NCBI GenBank assembly: GCA_015060045.1
Contig: SUZH01000002.1
Span: 186,001 to 250,000 of the forward strand
Origin: Rikenellaceae bacterium
GTDB lineage: Bacteria > Bacteroidota > Bacteroidia > Bacteroidales > Rikenellaceae
DNA: 64,000 bases
Direction of reading: 5' to 3'
Shown here: piece by piece, positions 52,653 through 61,060 of the stretch
How positions within the stretch are numbered: position 1 is the stretch's first letter
Layout: each line of letters opens with the position of its first letter
Position numbers and translations under genes: made by a program
Notes under the pieces: generated by a model
What the model was told of the DNA's origin: nothing
The model's input: the letters and a program-made list of their open reading frames with translations, nothing else
Databases searched by the model: none

Positions 52653-54236
52653 TTACTGCTTATACTCGATCACGAACGAAAGCACCTTGCAATCCTGATC
52701 CGAAGGATTCGAGAAGACAAACTTACCGTCGTTGCCTGCCGTGAAGGTGTAAACGTGCTCGCACGACGACTCGTTATCATTCGACGAAAGCACCGTCTGC
52801 GTCGTACCGTTCACGGTCTCAATCATCGAGAAGAGGTTACCCTTCTTGGCACCATTATCAACCAGTGTAACGGTAATCTTCTGAATCTCGCCCAGCGGAG
52901 TCGTATTGCGAATCAGCGTACCGGCAGCCACCTTCGAGGTCTTGTAGAAGTAGAATACGGGGACCTTCGTACCATCGGCCTGACCCGTCGTGGTCAAGGA
53001 ACAACGCGACTCGAAACCTACCGAATTCCAGGTCCAGGTCGAGAAGGTGTCGCCCATATCGACTACAGCCGACGTACCACCGGGCAGACCCAGGCCACCC
53101 TCGATCGCCTCGGCGGCAATCAGCGAGTAGCTCTTCGACTCACCCGTACCGGGGTTTGGATCGGGCGTCGGATCAGGAGTCGGGTCGGGCGTCGGATCGG
53201 GATCGGGCGTCGTGCCATCCACCGTAACCTGCATGCGGAGCACCGTAGCCAGGCCGTTCTTCATCACCACCAGCAGCGACAGATCCGTAGCCGAATCGGC
53301 CGTAGCGCGCGTAGCTGCCTCGGCAGCGGGAGCGGTCACCTCGAGGGTCATCTCCTTCAGCACGGCCTTCCAGCCATCGGGCGTACCGATCACCTTGACC
53401 AGATCGGCCGTGGGAGCCTTTACCGTGTAGCTCTTCGTCTCGCCTGCAGCAAAGCTCTGCACACCCTCCACGGGGTTCTCACCGGCGTAGAGCTGGGCCA
53501 AAGCGGCACCACCCACGGGAATCTCCAGCACCTCGGTCGTACCGGCCAGCACCACCTGCAGGGTCGAGTTCTCGGCCGAGTAGCTTACCGACTCAAAGAC
53601 CGACTTGTAGCTCACGTTCCCTGCACCCTCGGCAACTACCGCCTTCACGTCGTTACCGGCTGCATCCTTCAGGCGCTCGTAGCTCTTACCGCCATCGTAG
53701 CTCACCGTCCAGTAGCCATCGGCGTCCACGCTCAGCATCGGGGTATAGCCCTGGGCACCTTGTGCACCCTGGTCACCCGTCTCGCCCGTTTGGCCCAAGG
53801 CCGAAACCTTTTCGCCGTTGGGATACTCCCACGTCGTGCCACCGTCGTAGCTTACCTGCCAATAACCCTCGGCGTCGATGCGCATCATCGGGGTCGAAGC
53901 GGGACCCTCAGGACCCTGCGGGCCCTGGGGACCCTGATCACCCTTCTGGCCGTTGGCAATCGTGTAGCTCTTGCCGTTCGAGAAGGTTACCGTATAACCA
54001 CCATCGGCATGCTCCGTCACCTTCGTGATGGCAACGCCGTTGGCAATGGACTGCATGGCGGCAATGTCGCTGTTGATCTTCTGGGCCTCCTGCTTGAGCG
54101 AGGCGATCTGCTGCTCGAGCGAGGTCACTTTATCTTTCAGGTCGTTGATGTCGTCCTTGATGGCCGAATCATCGTAACCCTCCGAGCAACCCGTCCAAAG
54201 GCAGGCTGCTGCGAGGAAATAGAGCAATCGTTTCAT
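52653..54236 (-). CDS. DUF4988 lipoprotein, possible surface glycan-binding protein
   Basis: 527 residues; lipobox LWTGC, Cys17. The N-terminus parallels the lyase next to it: YDDSAIKDDINDLKDKVTSL coiled coil, then GQKGDQGPQGPQGPEGP collagen-like repeat and two 'GYWQVSYDGGTTW' units. A Pro/Asp linker (PDPTPDPTPDP) near 340-360 leads to a C-terminal beta-sandwich (about 375-527) with no catalytic motif I recognise. A role in holding pectin at the surface fits, in place of a SusD/SusE set. Confidence 0.78.
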   Translation of the reverse strand: MKRLLYFLAAACLWTGCSEGYDDSAIKDDINDLKDKVTSLEQQIASLKQEAQKINSDIAAMQSIANGVAITKVTEHADGGYTVTFSNGKSYTIANGQKGDQGPQGPQGPEGPASTPMMRIDAEGYWQVSYDGGTTWEYPNGEKVSALGQTGETGDQGAQGAQGYTPMLSVDADGYWTVSYDGGKSYERLKDAAGNDVKAVVAEGAGNVSYKSVFESVSYSAENSTLQVVLAGTTEVLEIPVGGAALAQLYAGENPVEGVQSFAAGETKSYTVKAPTADLVKVIGTPDGWKAVLKEMTLEVTAPAAEAATRATADSATDLSLLVVMKNGLATVLRMQVTVDGTTPDPDPTPDPTPDPTPDPNPGTGESKSYSLIAAEAIEGGLGLPGGTSAVVDMGDTFSTWTWNSVGFESRCSLTTTGQADGTKVPVFYFYKTSKVAAGTLIRNTTPLGEIQKITVTLVDNGAKKGNLFSMIETVNGTTQTVLSSNDNESSCEHVYTFTAGNDGKFVFSNPSDQDCKVLSFVIEYKQ

Positions 54237-54267
54237 TGCTGTGAAGTTTTAAGGTTTTTGTTTCCGT

Positions 54268-55938
54268 TTAGTTGATGGCTACCTTACCCTCCGACTTGGG
54301 CGAGAGCTGGGCATTCTCGGCCGAAATCTGGGCCGAACCGATCTGGATATGCTCGTTGCGGCTACCCGTTACGATCAGGGCCGTCTCCATACCCTCGGGG
54401 CAGATGAACTGCTCGGTTACCACCTGCTTGGCGTTGTTGATCGCCAGGGCGGGACCCTGCTTCGGCACAACGGTCACGTTCTTCAGGCTCACGTTGGTCG
54501 ACTCGTTGATCTGGGCACCCGTCGTCGTGTAGAACCAGGCATTCTCCACCTTCACGTTCTCCACGTTCATCTCGGGCAGACCATTGAAGAGCATCGCACG
54601 GCGAGCACCGCTGCAGCGTACATCCTTGATCGAGATGTTGCGGAAGGCGGGCGTCGTCTCGTCCACGGGCTTGAAGGGCATATCCGAAGCCTCACCCTCG
54701 TCACCATCGGCCAGGGCCTCCGAAGCCGACTTGCCACCGTAGAAGAGGTCGAACAAAAGACCGTCCGTCAGGATGTTGTTCATCGTGATGTTCTCGATGA
54801 AGATATTCTCCACCACACCACCGCGACCACGCGTCGACTTGAAGCGCAGACCTACATCCGTACCCGAGAAGGTCAGGTCACGCACGCAGACATTCTTCAC
54901 GCCGCCCGACATCTCGCTACCAACGACGAAACCACCGTGGCCGTGGAATACGATACAGTTCTGTACGATCACATTCTCGCAGGGGATACCGCGCTTGCGG
55001 CCATCCTCGTTCTTACCGCTCTTGATGCAGATGGCATCGTCACCGGCGTCGATCGACGAGTTGATCACCAGCACATTCTTGCACGACTCGATATCCAGGC
55101 CGTCGCCATTCTGGGCATAGGCCGGGCAACGAACCGTCACACCGTCAATCGTCAGGTCGGTGCAGATGGCCGGATGTACCGTCCAGCAGGGCGAGTTCTG
55201 GAACGTCACGCCCTCGAGCAGCACGTTGTCGCAGTTGTGGATGGCAACCATCACCGGACGCAGGAAGTCGCGGATCGGCTCAAAGTCCTCCTTCGTCTTC
55301 ATGTTCTCGTTCACGTTCTGGTCCGTAGCACCCTTCTGACCGCGGTAGTAGCTCTCGGTGGGGAACCAATTCGTACCATCGACGATACCGCCGCTGGCTA
55401 CGAGCTTCTTCCAGGCCGACTCGGTCACCTTGCTCTGCTTGACCATACGCCAAGCGTCACCGTTACCGTCGATCACACCACCACCCGTGATGGCCACGTT
55501 CTTCACGCCACGGGCCGAGATGGGCGACTGCATGCGCCACGTGTTCAGACCCTCGAAGATGATCTCCGTCAGGGGATAGAGCGACTGGTCGGGGCTGAAG
55601 AGAATCATGGCGTGGTTCGAGAGGTGGAGCTCGATGTTGTCCTTCAGGACGATCGGGCCGGTGAACCAGATACCGTCGGGCACGTTCACCTTACCACCAC
55701 CCTGCTCGGCCAGGTTGTCGATCGTAGCCTGGATGGCCTCCGTATTGAGGGTCAAGCCATCACCCACGGCACCGAAATCGACGATCGAAGCCTCACGGGC
55801 AGGAATCACGGGACGCTCCACGCGGGGCATCTCGAACGGGAGGTTGGCATAGACGTCGGCCGTCTTGTCAGCCTCGCCACAGCAGCAGGCCGACATCGCG
55901 GCAGCCGCCAGAATCAACAAAGTTTGCTTTACGTTCAT
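54268..55938 (-). CDS. Polygalacturonase (GH28), lipoprotein
   Basis: 556 residues; lipobox MSAC, Cys18. The beta-helix has all GH28 signatures: NGDGLDIESCKNV (N-x-D), DAGDDAICIKSG (Asp-Asp), FHGHGGFVVGSE (G-H-G) and LRFKSTRGRGG (R-x-K). It hydrolyses galacturonic acid linkages in homogalacturonan or rhamnogalacturonan, probably exo-acting given the inserted loops around residue 200. Central enzyme of the right block. Confidence 0.95.
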   Translation of the reverse strand: MNVKQTLLILAAAAMSACCCGEADKTADVYANLPFEMPRVERPVIPAREASIVDFGAVGDGLTLNTEAIQATIDNLAEQGGGKVNVPDGIWFTGPIVLKDNIELHLSNHAMILFSPDQSLYPLTEIIFEGLNTWRMQSPISARGVKNVAITGGGVIDGNGDAWRMVKQSKVTESAWKKLVASGGIVDGTNWFPTESYYRGQKGATDQNVNENMKTKEDFEPIRDFLRPVMVAIHNCDNVLLEGVTFQNSPCWTVHPAICTDLTIDGVTVRCPAYAQNGDGLDIESCKNVLVINSSIDAGDDAICIKSGKNEDGRKRGIPCENVIVQNCIVFHGHGGFVVGSEMSGGVKNVCVRDLTFSGTDVGLRFKSTRGRGGVVENIFIENITMNNILTDGLLFDLFYGGKSASEALADGDEGEASDMPFKPVDETTPAFRNISIKDVRCSGARRAMLFNGLPEMNVENVKVENAWFYTTTGAQINESTNVSLKNVTVVPKQGPALAINNAKQVVTEQFICPEGMETALIVTGSRNEHIQIGSAQISAENAQLSPKSEGKVAIN

Positions 55939-55982
55939 GGTTGTTGGTTTTTTGTTATTTATTTGATTATCTGTTGTTTACG

Positions 55983-57161
55983 TTATTTTACGCGCTCTAC
56001 CTTGATCGGCTCGGCAGCTTTTTTGGCCTTCTGCAGCACGTCGGTCAGCAGCTCCTCATCCGTGAGTGAATCGAGCCACGAGCTCTTGCGCCAATTCATG
56101 TCGAAGTGGTACGCAATCTCACCCTCGGCATTGGGCGTGAGCTGGTAGAGGTAGCTCAGCTGATCATCCTCGGCCGAGAGAATCTCCACCTCCTCGGGCA
56201 GGGCTACGGCCAGGGCCACGGTCTCCTTGGGCCACTTCTCGTAGTCGTTCTCGGGGTGGTCGCAGCCGATCTGTGCCACGGCACGCTCCTCCTTGATCGA
56301 CTTCGTGTCGAGCATCTTCATCACACCCGTCACGAACTTCAGCCCCTCATAGTCGCCCTCGATGAAGTTCTCCACCACCACGTCACTATGGCCGGCATAG
56401 ATCGTGTAGCGCGAGGTCATGTTAAGTTCCTTACCACAGTAGTTCCAACCCTCGACCTCCATCTCCATGATGGCACGCACGGGACCCTTCGCCAATACGC
56501 GGGCCTCACGACGCTTGAAGTCGGTGATGTGGATCATCTGCTTCTGCTCGTCGTCCCAGCCCTTCAGCACGCCGACACCGATCGAGCCAAAGACACGCAG
56601 GTTGTCGTGGCCAAAGCCCTCGGCCAGCTGCTCGGGCGTCGAGTACCACATCGATTGGCGCAACTCGAGCTGGGGCTTCTTCTTGCCGTAGGTGTCGATC
56701 GTCTGCTTCTTGTCGAAATAGACGCGGTAGGCACCCCACTCCGACTCGATGGCGGGGCCGTGGTGGTGCAGCTTGCGGTACATGTCATCCTTGAACGAGA
56801 AGAGGGTATCCTTCTCCTCATAGGGGTTTGCTTCGTCACCCGTCTTCCACCACATCTGGGCGTTGGTGCGGGGGGCATACTCCTTCGTTGCGGGGTTCTC
56901 CGAGAAGGTGACGGTAAACTCCTTCGAGCCCTCCACGTCGGCTACAAAGGCGGCCTCCGCGAGGCACTTGTCGAGCTGCGAGGGGATCTCCTCGCCATCG
57001 GCCGTCACGACCACCGACTGCGCCCAGGCGGGCACTTCGCTGATCACCACGGGGCAATCCTTACGCGGGTTCTCGACCGACACGCGGTAGGTGCGCTCCT
57101 CGGTCTGGGTGCAGGCGCAAAGCATCGCAGCCAATGCGCCCATCAAAACGATTTTTTTCAT
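55983..57161 (-). CDS. DUF4861 lipoprotein, paralogue of 39837
   Basis: 392 residues; lipobox MLCAC, Cys17. It shares domain order with the protein at 39837: EIPSQ and an AFVADVEG segment early, KLHHHGPAIESEWGAYRVYFD in the middle, then IGVGVLKGWDDEQ and FKRREARVLAKGPVRAIMEME. The His-rich HHHG and the AYRVYF segment are conserved between the two. Activity unproven. It starts two bases after the stop of the esterase gene. Confidence 0.8.
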   Translation of the reverse strand: MKKIVLMGALAAMLCACTQTEERTYRVSVENPRKDCPVVISEVPAWAQSVVVTADGEEIPSQLDKCLAEAAFVADVEGSKEFTVTFSENPATKEYAPRTNAQMWWKTGDEANPYEEKDTLFSFKDDMYRKLHHHGPAIESEWGAYRVYFDKKQTIDTYGKKKPQLELRQSMWYSTPEQLAEGFGHDNLRVFGSIGVGVLKGWDDEQKQMIHITDFKRREARVLAKGPVRAIMEMEVEGWNYCGKELNMTSRYTIYAGHSDVVVENFIEGDYEGLKFVTGVMKMLDTKSIKEERAVAQIGCDHPENDYEKWPKETVALAVALPEEVEILSAEDDQLSYLYQLTPNAEGEIAYHFDMNWRKSSWLDSLTDEELLTDVLQKAKKAAEPIKVERVK

Positions 57162-57162
57162 G

Positions 57163-58578
57163 TTATTTAAGGGTTTTAATTAGATTTTCCAGTTCAGCGG
57201 CCGAGCGAATTGCCCCCTCGGGGAGCTCGCCACGGAAGCTCTGCAGGGCCTCGTTGGGTTGGAGGGTCACCTTCGTCTCATCGACCTGCGAAAGGTCCAT
57301 CCCCAGCTCATCGGCAAAGAAGCGATAGACAGCCATGCGCTTATTCGGGCCGTAGTCGTGTTTCTCGTCCGCGAAGTGGGCATTGCGGAGGTTGTGCTGG
57401 GCGTTGTAGAAGCCCCAAATGCGGTGCAGGTAGGGCTGCTCAAGCGTGGGATAGGTGTGGGTCCAGTCGCCACCATCGGAGACGGTCAAGACGGGCTTCG
57501 GGGCCATGACGGCAGCCAACAACTCGGGCATCGCCGAGCCACCTGCGGCCAAAGCCACGGGGCGACCACTCTCGCAGGGGCAACCGCCGTCGAAGTGCGA
57601 CACGAGGTGCACCACGGGTGCCAAGACCGAGAAACGGCCATCCACCAGGGCGATCATCAGCGTATGCGTACCGCCGCCCGAACCGCCCGTAGCGGCCATG
57701 CGGTTTACATCCACATCCTTGCGCGTGGCCAAAATCCAGTCGGTCACCACCTTCGACCAGAGCACCTGTACCTGCATGGCGTAGGGGGCTTGGTGGGCCG
57801 CAATGCCGAGCTGATGCTCCGACTCACCCCAGGCGACGATATCGACATCGACCGCCACAGCGCCCATGCGGGCAAAGGTGGCCATGCGGTACTGCTGGTC
57901 GGCACGGTAGCGCGCCTCGGGCCAGTGGCCTGCAGGCGAGATGATCAGGGGGCGCTTGGCCTTCCCCTTGAGCTTGGCCGTGGGGGCGTAGATCGTACCA
58001 CAGGCATAGAGACCGGGGAGGGTCTCGAGGGCAAAGTTCTGCGTCGTATAGCCGTCGTGCTTCACGATTTGACCGATGCGGATCGCGGGATTAGCCTTCA
58101 GACCGCGCACAAAGGGGTCGAGGTTGAGAATGCGCAGGGCATCCTTTTTCACCTCCTCCTTACGCTGCTCCCACTCCTCACGGTTCTGGTACTTGGCCGA
58201 GAGCCAGGCAAGGAGTTTCTCGCCATCGGCAGGGACGCGACGGTGGTACTCGTAGGGCTGCACACGCACCGTGCGGCCACGCTGCTCCCACTTCAGGTCG
58301 AGGGGCAGGAGGATGTTGTGCAGGGTCTCATCGAGCGAATAGGGACGGATACGCGAGGCGGCATAGTCGAGCGTCAGGCTCTTGGGGTCGAAATTACGGC
58401 AATCGATCTTCACGTCGAAGATCGCCTCCACCTCGGCAACGACCTCCGCAAAGGGCATCGTAAAGGGGGTTTCGGAGGCCGCCAGGCGGTCGGTCAAGGT
58501 CTGCGCCTCGGCCACGCCGAGCGTGCACACAAGGGCGCCTACACACGCAAGCGCGCGCGAAAAGAGTTTTATCTTCAT
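57163..58578 (-). CDS. STN-domain/alpha-beta-hydrolase fusion, probable carbohydrate esterase
   Basis: 471 residues with a signal peptide (ending GVAEAQ). Residues about 37-110 look like an STN domain (TMPFAEVVAEVEAIFDVKID, YSLDETLHNILLPLDLKW, RTVRVQP), a module normally found at the front of secretins and TonB receptors. The rest is an alpha/beta hydrolase with the nucleophile elbow TGGSGGGTHT (about 295-304), ISPAGHWP and a final acid/His pair near ADEKHDYG. By context it is a pectin-type ester hydrolase; BT1017-like (CE19) pectin methylesterases are one family to compare. First gene of the right pectin operon. Confidence 0.75.
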   Translation of the reverse strand: MKIKLFSRALACVGALVCTLGVAEAQTLTDRLAASETPFTMPFAEVVAEVEAIFDVKIDCRNFDPKSLTLDYAASRIRPYSLDETLHNILLPLDLKWEQRGRTVRVQPYEYHRRVPADGEKLLAWLSAKYQNREEWEQRKEEVKKDALRILNLDPFVRGLKANPAIRIGQIVKHDGYTTQNFALETLPGLYACGTIYAPTAKLKGKAKRPLIISPAGHWPEARYRADQQYRMATFARMGAVAVDVDIVAWGESEHQLGIAAHQAPYAMQVQVLWSKVVTDWILATRKDVDVNRMAATGGSGGGTHTLMIALVDGRFSVLAPVVHLVSHFDGGCPCESGRPVALAAGGSAMPELLAAVMAPKPVLTVSDGGDWTHTYPTLEQPYLHRIWGFYNAQHNLRNAHFADEKHDYGPNKRMAVYRFFADELGMDLSQVDETKVTLQPNEALQSFRGELPEGAIRSAAELENLIKTLK

Positions 58579-58601
58579 AGTAGGTTTAGGTATAATCAAG
58601 A

Positions 58602-58609
58602 CAAAGATA
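58602..58609 (-). promoter_or_regulatory. -7 element of the right pectin operon
   Basis: Minus-strand TATCTTTG about 23 bases before the start at 58578. It likely drives all seven genes down to GH105, since gaps are 1-44 bases and no terminator is seen until 47107. Confidence 0.6.
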
Positions 58610-58618
58610 GAAAAAAAA

Positions 58619-58666
58619 GTTGAAAGTTGAAAGTTGAAAGTTAAAAGTTGAAAGTTATAAGTTGAA
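58619..58666. repeat. Heptad simple repeat (GTTGAAA)n, imperfect
   Basis: About seven units of GTTGAAA with two variants (GTTAAAA, GTTATAA). Related motifs flank the terminator at 20209 (20187 and 20283-20300, inverted). Confidence 0.8.
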
Positions 58667-58681
58667 CTTTGCTAGTAAGCC

Positions 58682-58720
58682 GAGCGCAGATGCCACCATG
58701 CAGACTATGCCGAAGCAGGG
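58682..58720 (+). repeat. Shortened relative of the 91-bp repeat
   Basis: Contains GCAGACTATGCCGAA, identical to 42898-42912, preceded by GAGCGCAGA (GAGTGCAGA in the full copy) and followed directly by GCAGGG, as though the central bases were deleted. Confidence 0.6.
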
Positions 58721-58745
58721 CAAAATGAATTTTTTGGCGCGAAAT

Positions 58746-58776
58746 TTTGTTAATTCCATTTTTCGCCCTATATTTG
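58746..58776 (+). promoter_or_regulatory. Promoter of tRNA-Ser
   Basis: TTTG (58746-58749), 19-base spacer, TATATTTG (58769-58776), 39 bases before the tRNA. Confidence 0.75.
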
Positions 58777-58815
58777 CACACCCTTTCGGAACAAAACGAC
58801 CGAAAACGGGAAAAC

Positions 58816-58903
58816 GGAGAGGTGGGTGAGTGGCTGAAACCACCGGTTTGCTAAACCGACGTACCTGATTAGGGTACCACGAGTTCGAATCTCGTCCTCT
58901 CCG
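58816..58903 (+). tRNA. tRNA-Ser (anticodon GCU)
   Basis: Acceptor stem GGAGAGG (58816-58822) and CCTCTCC (58896-58902) with discriminator G at 58903. The anticodon loop is TTGCTAA with GCT at 58850-58852. It has the long variable arm of class II tRNAs (GTACC/GGTAC) and the T arm ACGAG-TTCGAAT-CTCGT. CCA is not encoded. It reads AGC/AGU serine codons. Confidence 0.95.
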
Positions 58904-58930
58904 CAAAAGGGCAAACGAACGATTTGCACA

Positions 58931-58957
58931 GCTTCTGCATCAGCAGAAGCTTTTTTT
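58931..58957 (+). terminator. Terminator of tRNA-Ser
   Basis: GCTTCTGC (58931-58938), loop ATCA, GCAGAAGC (58943-58950), then seven T. Confidence 0.9.
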
Positions 58958-59044
58958 GTTTTTAGGGCGTGCCATGCTTGCATAGGCAACGCTCTAAAAC
59001 AAAAAAGGGCTCCTATGGGAGCCGTGCAAATTATCGTTCGTTTG

Positions 59045-59267
59045 GCTTTTTGCAAGGATGCCTCCGGCAGGAAAGAGAAAGGGCTCGCTTTAGCGAGGCC
59101 AATTTCGTCCTCTCCACCCTTCGATTAAGGGCATCCTTGCAAAAGCAAACCCTTTTGCGGAGAAGGACATAGACAATCCACCCCAACCCCTCCTTTGATA
59201 AGGAGGGGCTTGCATTGCGGACCCCGCGGGAGCGCAGAGAAAGGGCTCGCTTTAGCGAGGCCAATTT
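59045..59267. repeat. Repeat-rich spacer: inverted repeat and 35-bp direct repeat
   Basis: GCTTTTTGCAAGGATGCC (59045-59062) is inverted at 59130-59146. A 35-base direct repeat beginning AGAGAAAGGGCTCGC and ending GGCCAATTTCGT lies at about 59074-59108 and 59233-59267, identical in both. After copy 1 the text AATTTCGTCCTCTCC (59101-59115) matches the 3' end of the tRNA-Ser at 14 of 15 bases. No gene is visible in 58958-59328. Confidence 0.7.
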
Positions 59268-59328
59268 CGTTTCTTCTACCCTCTTCCTCCAGCAAAAAAA
59301 AGGGCCGCAGCAGCGAACCCTTCCATTT

Positions 59329-60054
59329 CTACTCCTTCGTCTCTCGTTGCACAATCTTGCGGTAGATGCAGGTTTTGTTTTGGCAGATGACGCAGCCGTA
59401 GGCACGGCGGCGGGCTTTTGCGCCGATGCCGATCACGCCACTCACGGATTTGATCGGGTGCATGAGGCACGATTCGCTCAGGGCGATGCCCGTGGGGTTC
59501 TCGCCCACGAAGCCGAACAACGGACGCTGATCCTTAAGCGGCCAATTGCAGTAGCCCGGGCTATAGCGATTCGTGATTTTCATCCCGCGCGCAGCCTGCT
59601 CCACCTCCAGCGCCTTATGGATTTTATCCATCGCACGCTCCACCGTGAGCGAGCCGATGGCATCGATGATGTAGGCCTCGAGGAACTCCCCCCGGGCATT
59701 CAGCGCGTGCGCCTCGTCCGAGAAGAGAGGCCCTGCCGTGCAGAGGAAAAGTGCCGCCTCGGTGGCCTCCTTCAGGTAGCCGCAAACCTGCGCTCCGACC
59801 GCGAAAGTCGTACCCTCCACGGAAAGCGTTCCGCCCTGCAGATCGAGCCCCTCGATCGTGCCGACCGCGTAGCCTCCCACTGTCTCCAAATCACTTGATG
59901 TAAGCTCCGCAAGGCGCTCTTTCATATAGTGATAAGCAGGATGCTCGGCATCCTCCTCCATGTGAAGATACCGAGCAAGCTCATCGAGCGAGGGCAAGAC
60001 CTCGCCGTAGGGAAAACGGTAGGTATGGAATGTGCGTTCCACCCTATCGTGCAT
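59329..60054 (-). CDS. MetH activation-domain-like protein (corrinoid reactivation)
   Basis: About 241 residues from MHDRVERTF. The C-terminal part carries NRYSPGYCNWPLKDQRPLF, the R-x-x-P-G-Y motif of the SAM-binding activation domain of cobalamin methionine synthase, then GIALSESCLMHPIKSVSGVIG and a Cys-rich end (GCVICQNKTCIYR). It may bind SAM and remethylate or reduce an inactivated corrinoid. A TTG start at 60075 is possible but less likely. It overlaps the methyltransferase gene by 11 bases. Confidence 0.8.
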   Translation of the reverse strand: MHDRVERTFHTYRFPYGEVLPSLDELARYLHMEEDAEHPAYHYMKERLAELTSSDLETVGGYAVGTIEGLDLQGGTLSVEGTTFAVGAQVCGYLKEATEAALFLCTAGPLFSDEAHALNARGEFLEAYIIDAIGSLTVERAMDKIHKALEVEQAARGMKITNRYSPGYCNWPLKDQRPLFGFVGENPTGIALSESCLMHPIKSVSGVIGIGAKARRRAYGCVICQNKTCIYRKIVQRETKE

Positions 60055-61039
60055 TGTACTTATCCACAGCCGCAAAGAAGGCCTCGATGTTGGCCTCGGG
60101 CACAGCAGGCGGCAGGTCGCAACCCGTCGAGATGACGAAGTTCTTCGCTCCGGCGGTCTTCTCTAAAAGGTCGGTCGTCGCAGTCTCCACCGCCTCGGGC
60201 GTAGCCTGCTGGATCACATTCACGGGGTCGAGGTTGCCCATCACGAGCATCTCCTCGGGCACCTCCTGGAGGGCCTGCGGAATATCGACCAGGTTGCCGA
60301 AGTGGAGCGCACGCGCACCGCACTCGACCATGGCGTGGGTGCACTGACCCATGTTGCCACAGTTGTGCAGGATGACCGTAAAATCATCGTCCTGGACGGC
60401 ATCCACGATCTGCTTCACGTAGGGCGTGGCATAGACCATGTGGTCCTCGTCCGACAAGAGACCCGCAGCCGGCTCGGCCATCACGACACCCGCAACACCC
60501 GTCGCTTTCAGCGCCTTGCAGTAGTCGATCAGAAAGGCCGTACACTTATCCAAGAGGGCCATGATCACATCCGGCTCGATGTAGATGGCCACCATGATTT
60601 CGCTCATGTCATACAGGCGACCGGCCAACGAGAAGGGGCCGATGCAACCCGCCAGGACGGGACGATCGGTAATCTTCTCCACGGCCAAGCGGTTGGCCTT
60701 CAGGTACTCGGGTACACGACCCGCCTCGAGCGTGGGCACCTGCAGCGCCTCGACCGAAGCGGCATCCGACACCAGGCGTTCGGTCACCGTCGGGATCTCC
60801 TCCTCGGGAATCAGAATCTTGGCACCAAAGGCCTCGGCCTCGACCGTGAGGTCCATGATGACCGTCGAAGCGGCCGAAGGATAGCGCTTGGCCAGCGCCT
60901 CAATGGCGGCAGCATGCACCTCGCCGTCAGTCACCGCCTCGCGCACCGTGCGTCCGATGTACTCGATGCCCGGGTGGGTCATGATCGGCACGGCAACGCG
61001 TTTTTCGCTCGTCATGAGCGCATCGATCCACTTTTTCAT
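60044..61039 (-). CDS. UroD-family corrinoid methyltransferase (MtaA/CmuA-type)
   Basis: 331 residues. It has a uroporphyrinogen-decarboxylase-like barrel without the porphyrin-binding signature. Zinc-ligand candidates fit the methyltransferase branch: ILHNCGNMG (His and Cys, about 233-241) and STGCDLPPAVP (Cys, near 310). Members move methyl groups between a methyl-corrinoid protein and a thiol such as coenzyme M, tetrahydrofolate-type carriers or homocysteine. Acceptor and donor are unknown here. It sits between the corrinoid and activation genes. Confidence 0.85.
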   Translation of the reverse strand: MKKWIDALMTSEKRVAVPIMTHPGIEYIGRTVREAVTDGEVHAAAIEALAKRYPSAASTVIMDLTVEAEAFGAKILIPEEEIPTVTERLVSDAASVEALQVPTLEAGRVPEYLKANRLAVEKITDRPVLAGCIGPFSLAGRLYDMSEIMVAIYIEPDVIMALLDKCTAFLIDYCKALKATGVAGVVMAEPAAGLLSDEDHMVYATPYVKQIVDAVQDDDFTVILHNCGNMGQCTHAMVECGARALHFGNLVDIPQALQEVPEEMLVMGNLDPVNVIQQATPEAVETATTDLLEKTAGAKNFVISTGCDLPPAVPEANIEAFFAAVDKYNAR

Positions 61040-61060
61040 GGTTTGCTGAAATTTAAGCCG

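Noticed and set aside
50169..54275. Plus-strand open frame of 1368 codons opposite the lyase and DUF4988 genes
   Set aside because: It lacks domains, is rich in Arg/His/Ile with no plausible start region, and lies exactly antisense to two recognisable lipoprotein genes. Skewed third-position base use keeps the opposite frame open.
58619..58666. CRISPR array
   Set aside because: Units are only seven bases with no spacers; it is a simple-sequence repeat. No cas genes exist in the window.
58816..59328. Integrated mobile element at the tRNA-Ser
   Set aside because: No integrase or cargo gene lies between the tRNA and the partial copy; the 200-base spacing and the repeats allow only a weak scar hypothesis.
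60044..61039. Heme-pathway uroporphyrinogen decarboxylase (hemE)
   Set aside because: It lacks the N-terminal substrate-binding arginine motif of HemE, has His/Cys zinc ligands, and lies in a corrinoid operon.
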